A stretch of 38,132 nt of DNA, taken from assembly GCA_964547525.1 (NCBI GenBank), contig CAZJOD010000014.1, forward strand, positions 1 through 38,132, written 5' to 3'. The stretch is from CAZJOD01 sp964547525 (lineage in GTDB: Bacteria > Bacillota > Clostridia > JAAYHZ01). Made by a program: the position numbers and the translations under genes. This document shows, one piece after another, positions 15,988-25,869 of this stretch. Within the stretch, counting starts at the first letter, position 1. Each line of letters opens with the position of its first letter. The notes below the pieces were generated by a model. The model saw only the letters and a program-made list of their open reading frames with translations. It was not told the origin of the DNA and did not search any database.

Positions 15988-17895
15988 TTACCGTATATAC
16001 ATCTTCCACCACAAAGCCAATGTATAAAGTGTCCAGATCTTCATCACATTTCTCTCTTTTAAAATATGATTAACAGCATCTTTACTCAAATAGTCCGTAC
16101 CGGTTAAAAACTCATTAATATGACTATCAATAGTATCTTTAAAAGCACCTTTATACCAGTCGCTTATTGGAAGTGCAAACCCTACTTTCTTTCTACTTAA
16201 AATTTCATCCGGGATAATTCCTCTTACCGCTTTTTTAAGCAATGTTTTGTGCCGTGTGATTTTTTTTATTTTCATTCTTTCCGGTATGTTCATAACAAGC
16301 TCCACAAATTTATGGTCCAAAAAAGGAACCCGTGCTTCCAGACCCACACCCATTCCTGTTTTATCAACCTTGGTAAGTAAGAGATCCGGCATGCGGATAT
16401 TCAAATCGAGGTATGTCATCCAATTTAACGCTGATTTTTTATCCGCATTTTTCATGAACCGGTCATAAAAAGGGCGTATAACCTCAAATGATGTATGTCC
16501 TTTTATTTTATCTTTTATCCTGTCACTTAAAAGCTCTTGCTTTTCAGCTTCGGTAAATAAATCGTTAGTACCTGTAAAAGCGCAAAAACCTTCTGCGCAT
16601 CTTCTGAAAAGTTCATAACGGAAACTTTTCTTTCCCCATAATTTTTCACAAACAGGAAGTGCTAACTTTTTCAACCATTTTGATTTAATAATTCTGTTGT
16701 ACTTTTCCGCAGCATAAAAATATGTCCATAAAGGATAACCGTAAAACAGTTCATCGGCTCCTTCACCGATCTGACATACTATTACACCGTTTTCCCTTGC
16801 CAATTTAGAAACATAGTATTGAGCACCGCTTACCGGATCGGCCAAAGGTTCACCGAAAAGCTCAATTATAAAAGGCATGGTTTTTAATATATCATCGCCG
16901 GAAATTCGTACTACATAGTGTTTCGCACCTAATCGATCCGCCGTTTCCTTAGCATATTTGACTTCATCGATATCGTCTCTCGAGTCACCTTCGAAACAAA
17001 CCGTAAAAGCTTGTAAAGGCAGTTTGCCAGAATCTGAAAACAGTGTCGCATTTAAGCAGGAATCAATACCGCCTGACAGAAAAACGCCCACAGGTACATC
17101 ACTTTCTTTTCTATATTCAACCGACTTTTTCAGTTCTTTTATAAGCATGTCACATATTGTCTTCTCCGAGGAGAACCTCAAATCTATTTTTTCATCCGAC
17201 ATATCCCAGTATCTGTGTGTCTTTATGTTTCCCTCTTTATTAATACACAGCCATGTACCGGATGAAAGCTTGTGAATCCCTTCAAACATCGTATCAGGTG
17301 CCGGTACCGTAAGGAAAGACAGGTAATCGTATATTCCCTTTTCATTAACTTTTCTTACTTGATCCGGATCTTCCAAAATGGCGTTTATATCGGATGAAAA
17401 AACGATCCTTCCATGGTGTATGCTATAATACAAAGGTTTTACACCCAACCGGTCACGAACCAGCCACAATTCCTTATTTTTGTCATCCCATACCGCTATT
17501 GCGAACATTCCTCTGAATTTTTTCAAACAGTCGATTCCCCATTCTTCAAAAGCGTGTACAACGGTTTCGGTATCCGAATGGTGTGTTTTCCAACAGTATT
17601 TATTCAATACTTCCAATTCTTTTCGGATTTCGGCGTGGTTATATATCTCCCCGTTGTATGAAACAATAAGAGTACCGTCTTCATTTGTCATAGGTTGAGC
17701 CGCATATTCAGAAAGATCAATGATGGACAGCCTGGTATGTGCCAATCCCGTTTTACGATCTTGTGTAATAAAGAAACCTTTTCCGTCCGGTCCTCTTTTA
17801 GCCATAACATTAGTTTCAATCATTCTATTCAAGTATTTTCGATCAATATAAAAATTATTATGATCAAAAACAAAAACACCTGCTATTCCACACAT
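15988..17895 (-). CDS. asnB: Glutamine-hydrolysing asparagine synthetase
   Basis: Protein of 635 residues. The N-terminal class II glutaminase domain begins MCGIAG, with Cys2 as nucleophile, and has RGPDG at 34-38 and SYNGEIYN near 79-86. The synthetase domain has the PP-loop SGGIDS at 274-279. AsnB-type proteins in polysaccharide loci often amidate sugar carboxylates rather than make asparagine, so the real substrate may be a uronic acid in the polymer. AAGGAG lies 7 bases before the ATG. It lies 4 bases after the heparinase-like gene and 14 bases before the flippase gene, so it belongs to the same transcript. Confidence 0.92.
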   Translation of the reverse strand: MCGIAGVFVFDHNNFYIDRKYLNRMIETNVMAKRGPDGKGFFITQDRKTGLAHTRLSIIDLSEYAAQPMTNEDGTLIVSYNGEIYNHAEIRKELEVLNKYCWKTHHSDTETVVHAFEEWGIDCLKKFRGMFAIAVWDDKNKELWLVRDRLGVKPLYYSIHHGRIVFSSDINAILEDPDQVRKVNEKGIYDYLSFLTVPAPDTMFEGIHKLSSGTWLCINKEGNIKTHRYWDMSDEKIDLRFSSEKTICDMLIKELKKSVEYRKESDVPVGVFLSGGIDSCLNATLFSDSGKLPLQAFTVCFEGDSRDDIDEVKYAKETADRLGAKHYVVRISGDDILKTMPFIIELFGEPLADPVSGAQYYVSKLARENGVIVCQIGEGADELFYGYPLWTYFYAAEKYNRIIKSKWLKKLALPVCEKLWGKKSFRYELFRRCAEGFCAFTGTNDLFTEAEKQELLSDRIKDKIKGHTSFEVIRPFYDRFMKNADKKSALNWMTYLDLNIRMPDLLLTKVDKTGMGVGLEARVPFLDHKFVELVMNIPERMKIKKITRHKTLLKKAVRGIIPDEILSRKKVGFALPISDWYKGAFKDTIDSHINEFLTGTDYLSKDAVNHILKERNVMKIWTLYTLALWWKMYIR

Positions 17896-17899
17896 GGTA

Positions 17900-19663
17900 C
17901 TACTCCTTAGCTGTATTAAAGTCGTCGTTCCGCTCTAATTCAAATATTCGTACTTCACCTAAGCCATTTATACAATCTTCTCCCTTTTTACCGTATCCTG
18001 AATTAATGGTAAGAACCACAGCCGTTGCCGGTATACGCATACCATATTCCGGACAGTACCTGGAAGCTACCAAATTAACTTGTGCTTTTGTATGCATATA
18101 CAGTGTAAAATCCCCGCAATATAAAAAGATAACTCCGTAATCCTTCACTTCTACCTGTATATCAGGGTGTATATGATAATATATCTTGACCTGTTTCCCC
18201 TTAGTATGTTTCTTCAATATCAATGAATCTTTAACATAAAGAGAATCTTCTACTTTGACACTTCTTACATGCAATGCATTTTTATAGCCGTCATGCCGAC
18301 CCATAAAAACTTTCGGTTCATAAAAATGTACCTTTCCTACAGCTTTTCTTTCTTCATAATTCCAGTCGTTTGATATTTCGTTTTGCTCCTCACCCTCAAC
18401 CGACAGAGTGCTGTGGGAGGATGTTTTCATATTATCCAATCTGGCTTTACCTTCCGATATATATGAATACACTCCGGTATCTACAATAATTTCTTTTCCC
18501 TTGTACTTTGCAGTGATCGATAATTGATCATTGTGAAAGTGGGTTCCCATGAATTTCTTCAAAAAACCATCCGCTAACGCATCACACCGTACCGATACCT
18601 GCCATAAATCATTTTCCGGCTTGAACAATCCAAAAGAAGGTGTGTCGGAACTTTGTAACAATGCTATATTACTTTGTATCTCATTTTCCACCGGCTCCAA
18701 ATTTAATCTTTTGGCTATATTCCATACGAAAGAGCAGTCACGACTATCGTATATAAAGTATTCCGGTAAAGGTAATACCCTACCGGAGTCATTATCTCCG
18801 ATACCGATAAGTCTGTTTTCAAAAGACGCATAACGACAAAAACAATTCATACGTTTTGCGGCGTCAATTAAAAAGTTATGCTTTTCGGCTTTTTCATTTA
18901 AAAACATAAACAAAATCAACGATTCGGTGATATATTTGTGATAATGAGTAGATCCCTCGTATAAAGCTCCGTCTTTCAACAAGGCGGTATTTAAAAATTC
19001 TTTCAATTCATCATACACAGAGTTTTTCAATTTATTTAAAATCTGATCTTCGGTGCAGCTTTCAAGCACCCATAACAACCCCAACAAGTTGAAAAAATAA
19101 TGGTTGTTTGAAAAAACAATTTGTTTTTCCAGGTGTTGTAAGATATACTGACAGCAATTTTTTAAAAAATTCGCCGTGTCGTGCCTGTTATATGTTATTT
19201 CATATGTATTCAGTATCTTACACGCTTCTACGTAATTTATCGCACAAATTGCAACTTCCATAGCGCAGGTCCGTTCAAATACATGGGACATCCGTTCAGT
19301 ATCAAATATATAGCTTGTAGCTTTTTCATACAAACCGGCATAAAGCGCATCGACCGGAAGATCAAGGCCTCTTTTTAACTCCCACGTCACCTTGATATCT
19401 TTACATGCATCTTCGTTACCCCCTTCATAGTCCAAGGTTTTTCTTTGTCCGGATCGTATTCTTTCTCCATCGTTTTTAACATCTCCCTTATATATCTCAC
19501 TAAACAGTGACAATCCTTTCACCGTAAAAACTTCCCCGGGAATATCATTTATTATCTCACAAGATTTTGCTTTGGATAATTTATAGCAAACAAGCTTGAA
19601 CACCACATAAATACCTATAAAAAACCCATATTTTCTAAAGATTATCAATACGTTTTTTATCAT
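17900..19663 (-). CDS. Heparinase II/III-like protein
   Basis: Protein of 587 residues. The middle is an alpha-rich toroid (about 100-330, with CQYILQHLEKQIVFSNNHYF and EGSTHYHKYITESLILFMF). The C-terminal beta part carries the family motifs HFHNDQLSITAKY and VDTGVYSY, then SSHSTLSVEGEEQNE. Family members are uronic-acid polysaccharide lyases; relatives inside polysaccharide loci are common and may trim or edit the polymer. Residues 6-27 are hydrophobic and could be a membrane anchor or signal. AAAGGA lies 8 bases before the ATG. The pairing with asnB suggests the polymer contains a uronic acid, but this is inference. Confidence 0.82.
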   Translation of the reverse strand: MIKNVLIIFRKYGFFIGIYVVFKLVCYKLSKAKSCEIINDIPGEVFTVKGLSLFSEIYKGDVKNDGERIRSGQRKTLDYEGGNEDACKDIKVTWELKRGLDLPVDALYAGLYEKATSYIFDTERMSHVFERTCAMEVAICAINYVEACKILNTYEITYNRHDTANFLKNCCQYILQHLEKQIVFSNNHYFFNLLGLLWVLESCTEDQILNKLKNSVYDELKEFLNTALLKDGALYEGSTHYHKYITESLILFMFLNEKAEKHNFLIDAAKRMNCFCRYASFENRLIGIGDNDSGRVLPLPEYFIYDSRDCSFVWNIAKRLNLEPVENEIQSNIALLQSSDTPSFGLFKPENDLWQVSVRCDALADGFLKKFMGTHFHNDQLSITAKYKGKEIIVDTGVYSYISEGKARLDNMKTSSHSTLSVEGEEQNEISNDWNYEERKAVGKVHFYEPKVFMGRHDGYKNALHVRSVKVEDSLYVKDSLILKKHTKGKQVKIYYHIHPDIQVEVKDYGVIFLYCGDFTLYMHTKAQVNLVASRYCPEYGMRIPATAVVLTINSGYGKKGEDCINGLGEVRIFELERNDDFNTAKE

Positions 19664-19665
19664 AA

Positions 19666-22563
19666 TTATATCCTTTCGATATCGTGATCCGAGTTTTTCA
19701 CAAATTCATCATACCGGGATAAAAATTTATTATAATAAAATTCGTATTGATCACTACATAGGGAAATGATGTCATCGGCTGTCGTAACAACAAAATGTAC
19801 TTCAGAAAAGCAACGACCGGAATTTTTTATTACATCGGTGTCAATACCGTCCACATCTGCAATTATACACATTTTACCCGACATTAACGCTTCGAATAAT
19901 ATGGAGGAGGTCATTGTGATACAAACATCCGAAGCCGATATGAGCTCTTCCACATTGTATTTTTTATCCGCCGTTTGTATAAATGAATACTTATTTTCAA
20001 AATCGTAAAACCGTTCAATCATATCCTGCCTGTAATGTGGTTTAATAAAAAGTTTTATTTTATCATCAAGCTTTCTCTCGGTAACCTTTTCGGCCAGATC
20101 CGAAATCAATTGCAGATACCTTGGTGTATATTGATCCGGCTGAGTAAACAAAGTAACATTTCTTACATCCGATATACATATATTTATATCGGGCTTTTTT
20201 CGTATCGGTAAGTAAAATAAAAAGCCGGGATTTGTTTTTCTATATAATTCATAGACACTTTTAGAGTATAGATAATATGTATCAGCAAGGTAAAGGTTCG
20301 GAAGCATATTTACCCTCATGGCTACATATTGAAAATTAATATGTTTTAAGTTAAATCTTTTTGCCGCTTTGTAACAGACTGCAATATCCTCTCCAAATGT
20401 CATGTCCGTAACCAGACAGGCGTTTTTATCAAAACTAAGCTCATTTAAAGTATTACAAAGCTCGGTGTAAAAACATAAATATCCAAAATTAAGGGTTTTT
20501 AGCGCACGGGTAAATGTTTTGGCACACAAATCCGTTTCTTTACCGTGTATTGTAATCTTAAGCTTTTTTATATCTTTTTCAAACGGAGATAAAAAAATTG
20601 TCTCCCGTATTATTTTAAAAAGATCTTTGTAGCCTAAACGTTTTCTGATTAAGATATGTGAATTATCAGATTCACCAAAATCATCGGGAGCGATATAAAA
20701 AGGTCGGGCACCGAACCGTTCTTTTAACAAACCTTTAAGGTGTGTATACTGTAATTTCAAGTTACATACACACACATACATAAGAGGCTCTTTAGGTGTT
20801 TCATTCATTTTCAAACGGTACCGAAAAGCACAAACACAGGCTTTTCTCAAAATGCTTTTTATTAGAAAATAATCCTCCCGCAGTACATTTAACAACTTAA
20901 AAGCAAAAGCGTTTTTCCGACTCTCCCGGCTTACAGGTATCATATCCTTGAACACATGATACAAGATCGGGTTAAACAACCAAGATGTCTTATAGAATTT
21001 TTTTACCCCTTCTCCTTCTCCGTGGACAAAGGTGATAACCGGATGGTTACTACCGCCTTTTAAAATCAACCGCTTTATACCTTCATTATCAACAATAGCG
21101 GCTATTTGACGACAGATTGAATATACAGGATCAAAAAAACATGAAAAAACTTCATTTCGATGTATATGGTAAGCGCTTTTAACACTTGAAAAAAGTGTGT
21201 TTACCGCCCGGGCTGCGTTACCTTCGGCATCATCTATATAAAAGTCGGCTATATATACCTTGCATTTTCCCTTAAGGCTGTTATACACACAAAGACTTCG
21301 TGTTAAAACAACATCATGTGACAAAAGTTTCTTTTCATCCCAAACTTTATCCCAAAAAACGAACAGACGCTTTTCATCACCTTCCGGATTTTTCTTTGCA
21401 GCTGTTTCTATATGCGTTACGGCATCTTTTACAACTTTTTCACAGTAAAAATCAGTGTAAGGCAAGACTTTTCGGTCCAGACACTCTTTTACATAAACAA
21501 GTTTTTTTGCAATCTCTCCCGCATCGTTTAAAACAGTATGAATCCGGCCTAAACTCTCTAAATATTCAGTGTTTTTGTCTTTCTTCTCATAAATGTATAA
21601 AACGTGTTTATCAGTGGCCAGGTAATGAAATATTTTACCCGGCAGCTGTGTACTTTCCGGTTTGTTCCCCACACAAACCAATATGTCACATGCTTCTTCC
21701 CTTTTGAGCACATCCTTCCCTGATATCCTTCCTTTAATTGAGATATGGGGTTGCTCCTTTAAAGTAAGATCCGATCTTCCTACTATTTCGAATGTAAATC
21801 CTTCCTCCGATTTACAAGCCGCACTATAAAACGGCAATATATTTCGATCCTTCGATCTGAAATCCCCGTAATAGCCCACCTTTATCTCATTGCTTCGGCG
21901 TTTGGCATATACTCTTTCTTTAGCATATGCTGTGGGAACAAAAGTCATCTTATCCGCAACTTCTTTATATAGCTTTTGCTGTGTAAAAAGTGTCATAGGT
22001 GATGTGTATAAAATGGCATCGGCAAGGCTTAAAAGTCTTTTTTCTTCTCTTCTTACGATAAAACCCGGTAAAAAATTAGTTCTGTTTATATCCGCATAAA
22101 AAGGATCTCCCCAATATTGAATCCACTTTTTAGCAGATACTTTATTTTTCTTTATTAAAACATCTGCAATCAAATGAGCTACCTTTGAGTCCGAAGAACT
22201 GAACATATATGCGAATTCCCTGTCTAACCCCCGGAAATTTCCGATATGCCGGATATATCGTCTGCAGCCGTCATAAAGCAAAAAACCTGAAATAAATCTT
22301 TTCAGCATTAAAACAAAAGACTTTATACCAAATTTTGAAACTTCCTTGTATAAGACCGGTTCCTGTTCTTTCGCATCTATCAAATGGTGAAAAGTTACTC
22401 CCGAAAACCCGTCTTGCTCTCCTCTTACTTTCACGGGAGATAAAGTATGAACGCAAAACCCACAACGGCAGAGTCCTTGGACAAACGCTCGGTTGCGTAT
22501 GGCAGCCGATGTATCGGCGGCAATTGATTCTGTCGTTATATACAATACTTTTTCTCTCGTCAT
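19666..22563 (-). CDS. Two-domain glycosyltransferase (GT-B + GT-B fusion)
   Basis: Very long protein of 965 residues, about 2.5 times a normal glycosyltransferase. Residues 1-390 resemble a GT4-type enzyme (MTREKVLYITTESIAADTSA, later FEIVGRSDLTL and STQLPGKIFHYLATDKHVLY). Residues from about 395 to 965 form a second unit whose end, IKPHYRQD followed by EELISASDVCITMTSSILFE, is like capsule, polysialyl and glycerophosphate transferases. I see no frameshift or break. Its ATG overlaps the end of the GT2 gene by four bases. It may add two successive units or a sugar and a phosphate-linked unit to the same acceptor. The exact donors are unknown. Confidence 0.78.
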   Translation of the reverse strand: MTREKVLYITTESIAADTSAAIRNRAFVQGLCRCGFCVHTLSPVKVRGEQDGFSGVTFHHLIDAKEQEPVLYKEVSKFGIKSFVLMLKRFISGFLLYDGCRRYIRHIGNFRGLDREFAYMFSSSDSKVAHLIADVLIKKNKVSAKKWIQYWGDPFYADINRTNFLPGFIVRREEKRLLSLADAILYTSPMTLFTQQKLYKEVADKMTFVPTAYAKERVYAKRRSNEIKVGYYGDFRSKDRNILPFYSAACKSEEGFTFEIVGRSDLTLKEQPHISIKGRISGKDVLKREEACDILVCVGNKPESTQLPGKIFHYLATDKHVLYIYEKKDKNTEYLESLGRIHTVLNDAGEIAKKLVYVKECLDRKVLPYTDFYCEKVVKDAVTHIETAAKKNPEGDEKRLFVFWDKVWDEKKLLSHDVVLTRSLCVYNSLKGKCKVYIADFYIDDAEGNAARAVNTLFSSVKSAYHIHRNEVFSCFFDPVYSICRQIAAIVDNEGIKRLILKGGSNHPVITFVHGEGEGVKKFYKTSWLFNPILYHVFKDMIPVSRESRKNAFAFKLLNVLREDYFLIKSILRKACVCAFRYRLKMNETPKEPLMYVCVCNLKLQYTHLKGLLKERFGARPFYIAPDDFGESDNSHILIRKRLGYKDLFKIIRETIFLSPFEKDIKKLKITIHGKETDLCAKTFTRALKTLNFGYLCFYTELCNTLNELSFDKNACLVTDMTFGEDIAVCYKAAKRFNLKHINFQYVAMRVNMLPNLYLADTYYLYSKSVYELYRKTNPGFLFYLPIRKKPDINICISDVRNVTLFTQPDQYTPRYLQLISDLAEKVTERKLDDKIKLFIKPHYRQDMIERFYDFENKYSFIQTADKKYNVEELISASDVCITMTSSILFEALMSGKMCIIADVDGIDTDVIKNSGRCFSEVHFVVTTADDIISLCSDQYEFYYNKFLSRYDEFVKNSDHDIERI

Positions 22564-23627
22564 TGACCTTCACCCCGCTGTTTACTTTTCATACAGCTTT
22601 TCAAAAAATAGTACGCTTTCCCGGACCGGTCGTATAAATACGCCTTTATACCGTACAAGATATACAGCATGAATACCGCTTTTTTTTCAATACAGAACAA
22701 CGTAAGCTTTGACAACATATCAAAAGCTCGGATTTCTAACGTGTCTTTGGTCACATCTTCACTAAACACGATTTGTTTTATACCGTCCATACGCAATATC
22801 CGATTCTTTTCCCACATGAAAAGATTACTTAATCTGATCTTTATACAAGTTAAAAGGTATGCATGTACATATGGCTTATATTTTTCATATAATCCGCTTT
22901 TAATGTAAAAATCCTTATACTTTTCATACATATAAAGTGTTTCATTCCACAAATCTGGTCTTTTTTTTCGGGTCAAGGATTCAGTATTACATGAAACATA
23001 ATTATACAAGGGTTTTGAGACAGTGGAAAACGCTCGGCAGCACCGGATGGCATCCAGGTTGAAAACAAAATCTTCTCCCAATGTCCGGTATTCGTCAAAT
23101 AGCAGTGCATTGTCTCTTATAATCGATGTTTTATACAATTTGTTCCAAGGCGGATTAAAATACGGTGCCTGTGCCGCATTCAAGAGAAATTCATAGAATT
23201 TTTCCCTGTCATATGAACGATCTTCATCACCTATTGTGACGGCATTTTTTACCGTGCCTTCCACTTCATAATATCCGCACACCACCATATCGCTGCCATA
23301 CCGTATCGCGCTATCCACCATATGAGATATCATATCGGTTTCCGGATAATCGTCACTGTCAATGAACAGTATAAATGTACCGGTTGCCGCCATAAGTCCG
23401 GTATTTCGCGCGGAACCGGCTCCTTTGTTTTCTTTATGCAATACGGTAATCCTTTCATCTTTTTTTGCATAAGCGTCACATATACTACCCGAACCGTCCG
23501 TGGACCCGTCATTCACCAGAATAATCCTCAGATTATGAAAGGTTTGCCGTAAAATCTTGTCAATGCATTTTTCCAAGTGATTTTCCGCGTTATATACCGG
23601 TACAACCACACTAACAGTGATTTCCAT
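22560..23627 (-). CDS. GT2 family glycosyltransferase
   Basis: Cytoplasmic GT-A transferase of 355 residues. It has SVVVPVYNAENHLEKCI at the start, VNDGSTDGS near 38-46, and the metal and sugar-nucleotide site FIDSDDYPE near 93-101, all typical of GT2. GAGGT lies 8 bases before the ATG. The gene ends in an ATGA overlap with the long glycosyltransferase. Donor and acceptor sugars cannot be assigned. Confidence 0.92.
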   Translation of the reverse strand: MEITVSVVVPVYNAENHLEKCIDKILRQTFHNLRIILVNDGSTDGSGSICDAYAKKDERITVLHKENKGAGSARNTGLMAATGTFILFIDSDDYPETDMISHMVDSAIRYGSDMVVCGYYEVEGTVKNAVTIGDEDRSYDREKFYEFLLNAAQAPYFNPPWNKLYKTSIIRDNALLFDEYRTLGEDFVFNLDAIRCCRAFSTVSKPLYNYVSCNTESLTRKKRPDLWNETLYMYEKYKDFYIKSGLYEKYKPYVHAYLLTCIKIRLSNLFMWEKNRILRMDGIKQIVFSEDVTKDTLEIRAFDMLSKLTLFCIEKKAVFMLYILYGIKAYLYDRSGKAYYFLKSCMKSKQRGEGQ

Positions 23628-23667
23628 GTTATTTAACCTCTTTTATTTTAAATCATTGGTTATGTAA

Positions 23668-24729
23668 TCAAATCCTTGTGTCGTAGAAAATATTTTTGTA
23701 TATCTCTTTTAATGTTTGCATATATGCTTTGATATTAAAAATTTCTTCCGCTTTGTTGCATGCACCGATTGCTTTTTGTTCCCTGTACGATTTCTCCGAC
23801 AATAACCGTAGTATCTCCCCTTCAAAAGCTTCATCCGTTTCACACAACATACCACAGCTATCATCCACCAATTCGGTCAATCCACCTACTGCAGAAGCTA
23901 CAACCGGCACGCCTAACACCATAGCTTCCGCCGCGGCCAAACCGAATCCTTCCCATAAAGAAGTCACACATAAAACTTTGGATAAAGCTAAAATTTTATA
24001 CGGGTTTTGCAAGAAACCGGTACATGTAATGTTATTCGTCAGCTCCGCTTCCTTGATCATACCGTAGTATTGCTCCCGGTAATCTCCGGTCCCAATGATC
24101 ACAGCTTGTATATGCGGTATCTTTTTTTTCAAAGCTGCAATGATTTTTAAAAAGCGGGGTATGTTTTTACATGGTAAAAAGCTGCCCATAAAAGCAATAT
24201 CATATGAAGGTATATTGTCTTGTTTTACACATTCCGCTTTTTCGCGGATCGATTTTATATCAATCGGGTTATAAATGATAGCAGACTTTTTTATAAGATT
24301 CGTCCCGAAAACATACTCTCTCATGATCGAATTGGAAACAGTCAGAATTTTTCGGTACCTAATAGAAGAAAGGTAATATGCAACCGATACGGGATTAAAT
24401 GTCCGCATCCATGGTGCATTACTGTGTAAATGAGATAAAACAGGTGTACCTATGCAGACCCCACCACATAATATGCTTGCCGTTAAGTCGTGAGCATGAA
24501 GAATATCCGGTTTAAAACACCGCACAACTCGCCCTATATCAACAATACCTCGGTTTTTAAGCGGAAAGAAAGGTATTTTCTTTTCTTCCAATATATCTCT
24601 TATAGGACCGTCCTTTGAAGCGTAAGCAAATGTAAAATCGTCTTTGAGCTTCTCAATGACTGTGATCACTACATTTTCCGCTCCGGAATAAGCACAGCTG
24701 TTTAAAACATGCAACACACGTTTTTCCAT
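23668..24729 (-). CDS. GT4 family glycosyltransferase
   Basis: GT-B transferase of 353 residues. It begins RVLHVLNSCAYSGAENVV, a GT4 N-domain, and has the C-domain nucleotide site EGFGLAAAEAM with the EX7E pair. I start at the ATG at 24729: an in-frame GTG six bases upstream overlaps the preceding stop, but GAGG sits about 6 bases before the ATG. It follows the other GT4 gene directly, so both should be cotranscribed. The specific sugar is unknown. Confidence 0.9.
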   Translation of the reverse strand: MEKRVLHVLNSCAYSGAENVVITVIEKLKDDFTFAYASKDGPIRDILEEKKIPFFPLKNRGIVDIGRVVRCFKPDILHAHDLTASILCGGVCIGTPVLSHLHSNAPWMRTFNPVSVAYYLSSIRYRKILTVSNSIMREYVFGTNLIKKSAIIYNPIDIKSIREKAECVKQDNIPSYDIAFMGSFLPCKNIPRFLKIIAALKKKIPHIQAVIIGTGDYREQYYGMIKEAELTNNITCTGFLQNPYKILALSKVLCVTSLWEGFGLAAAEAMVLGVPVVASAVGGLTELVDDSCGMLCETDEAFEGEILRLLSEKSYREQKAIGACNKAEEIFNIKAYMQTLKEIYKNIFYDTRI

Positions 24730-24731
24730 AT

Positions 24732-25853
24732 TCACCTCTTTACATCGGGTATCTTTTCATATATGCCCTTCATTTCACTTAAAATACGAGGAAGTGTAAA
24801 CTTTTCAACAGTCTTTACATTCACATCACCCATCCTGTCAGCTGTGAGTCGGTCTTCTTTTACTTTCTTCACCGCATCCGCAAACCCTTGTACATCCTTG
24901 GGGCTTACCAAAAAACCTCCCGACTTGTCCTTTATCAAATCGGTGTTTCCTCGTATATTCGAGCAAATCACAGGCAGTTTGCATGACATGGCTTCCATTA
25001 AAGATAAGCATAGACCTTCCCTGTATGAAGGTAATATGAATACATCCGATAAATTGTATATCTCGTCTACATCATCTCGAAAACCTAGAAGTTTTACATT
25101 ATCTTTAACATTATAATCATTTACACAGGCGGTCAGATACATCATTTTTATACCGTACCCACATATTATATAATATATATCCGGATCATTCAGCAGTGAA
25201 ACGGCACGGATTACAGTTTCATGATTCTTATTTTCGTTCAGCTCCCCAACAGACAAAATTACAAAGGCATCTTCAGGCAAACCCAGTGATCGCCTGTTAT
25301 ATACTTTACGTGATGAGTCGGGAAAAAAACGTTTCGTATCCACTCCCACACCGGGAATATACAGTATTTCTTTTGCTTTTATTTGTTTTTTAGCTCTATC
25401 ATAATCTTCGGCGTTGATTGTAATCAATATATCGGTATATCTTGCCAAAAACTTTTCAGCCGGATAATACATCATATAGTTTAATAAAGGAGCCCCTTTA
25501 TAAAAATGAAAACCATGGGCGGTATATAAAACCTTCAAACCTTTTTTACGAAATCCCTTGGCAATCCATCGACCATATGCACCTGCAACAGGTGTATGGA
25601 AATGAACGGCGTCATATGCGTTGTTTCGGATTATATTTTTAAGCTTTCTGCATGCTTTTCTATTGAGCGCCGATAAAGGTGTTCGCCTAAAAGGCAGATC
25701 ATATACATTATCTGCATATTCTTCCAGCCCTTCCACATCTTTTTGGCCGGCAACATCCACCCTGCATCCCATTTCTTTAAGCATACGGATGTGGGGGATC
25801 ATAAAAGTCTTAATAGTTGTCAATATAGTTGAACAAATCAATATTTTTTTCAT
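24732..25853 (-). CDS. GT4 family glycosyltransferase (EpsD-like)
   Basis: GT-B transferase of 373 residues. It starts MKKILICSTILTTIKTFMIP, and HTPVAGAYGRW and YTAHGFHFYKGAP lie in the N-domain. The C-domain has LPSYREGLCLSLMEAM, with the EX7E donor site. This layout matches the EpsD/Cap1-type transferases of exopolysaccharide loci. The ribosome site is weak (AAGTGAAG). It lies 16 bases after the cytidylyltransferase gene. Confidence 0.9.
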   Translation of the reverse strand: MKKILICSTILTTIKTFMIPHIRMLKEMGCRVDVAGQKDVEGLEEYADNVYDLPFRRTPLSALNRKACRKLKNIIRNNAYDAVHFHTPVAGAYGRWIAKGFRKKGLKVLYTAHGFHFYKGAPLLNYMMYYPAEKFLARYTDILITINAEDYDRAKKQIKAKEILYIPGVGVDTKRFFPDSSRKVYNRRSLGLPEDAFVILSVGELNENKNHETVIRAVSLLNDPDIYYIICGYGIKMMYLTACVNDYNVKDNVKLLGFRDDVDEIYNLSDVFILPSYREGLCLSLMEAMSCKLPVICSNIRGNTDLIKDKSGGFLVSPKDVQGFADAVKKVKEDRLTADRMGDVNVKTVEKFTLPRILSEMKGIYEKIPDVKR

Positions 25854-25869
25854 ACCGCTTCACTTTCTT

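Noticed and set aside
21300..21707. Plus-strand reading frame of 135 codons.
   Set aside because: It is antisense to the long glycosyltransferase, which has clear domains.
22271..22573. Second minus-strand frame of 100 codons near the start of the long glycosyltransferase.
   Set aside because: It overlaps the real gene in another frame; the real gene is continuous with its motifs and no frameshift is needed.
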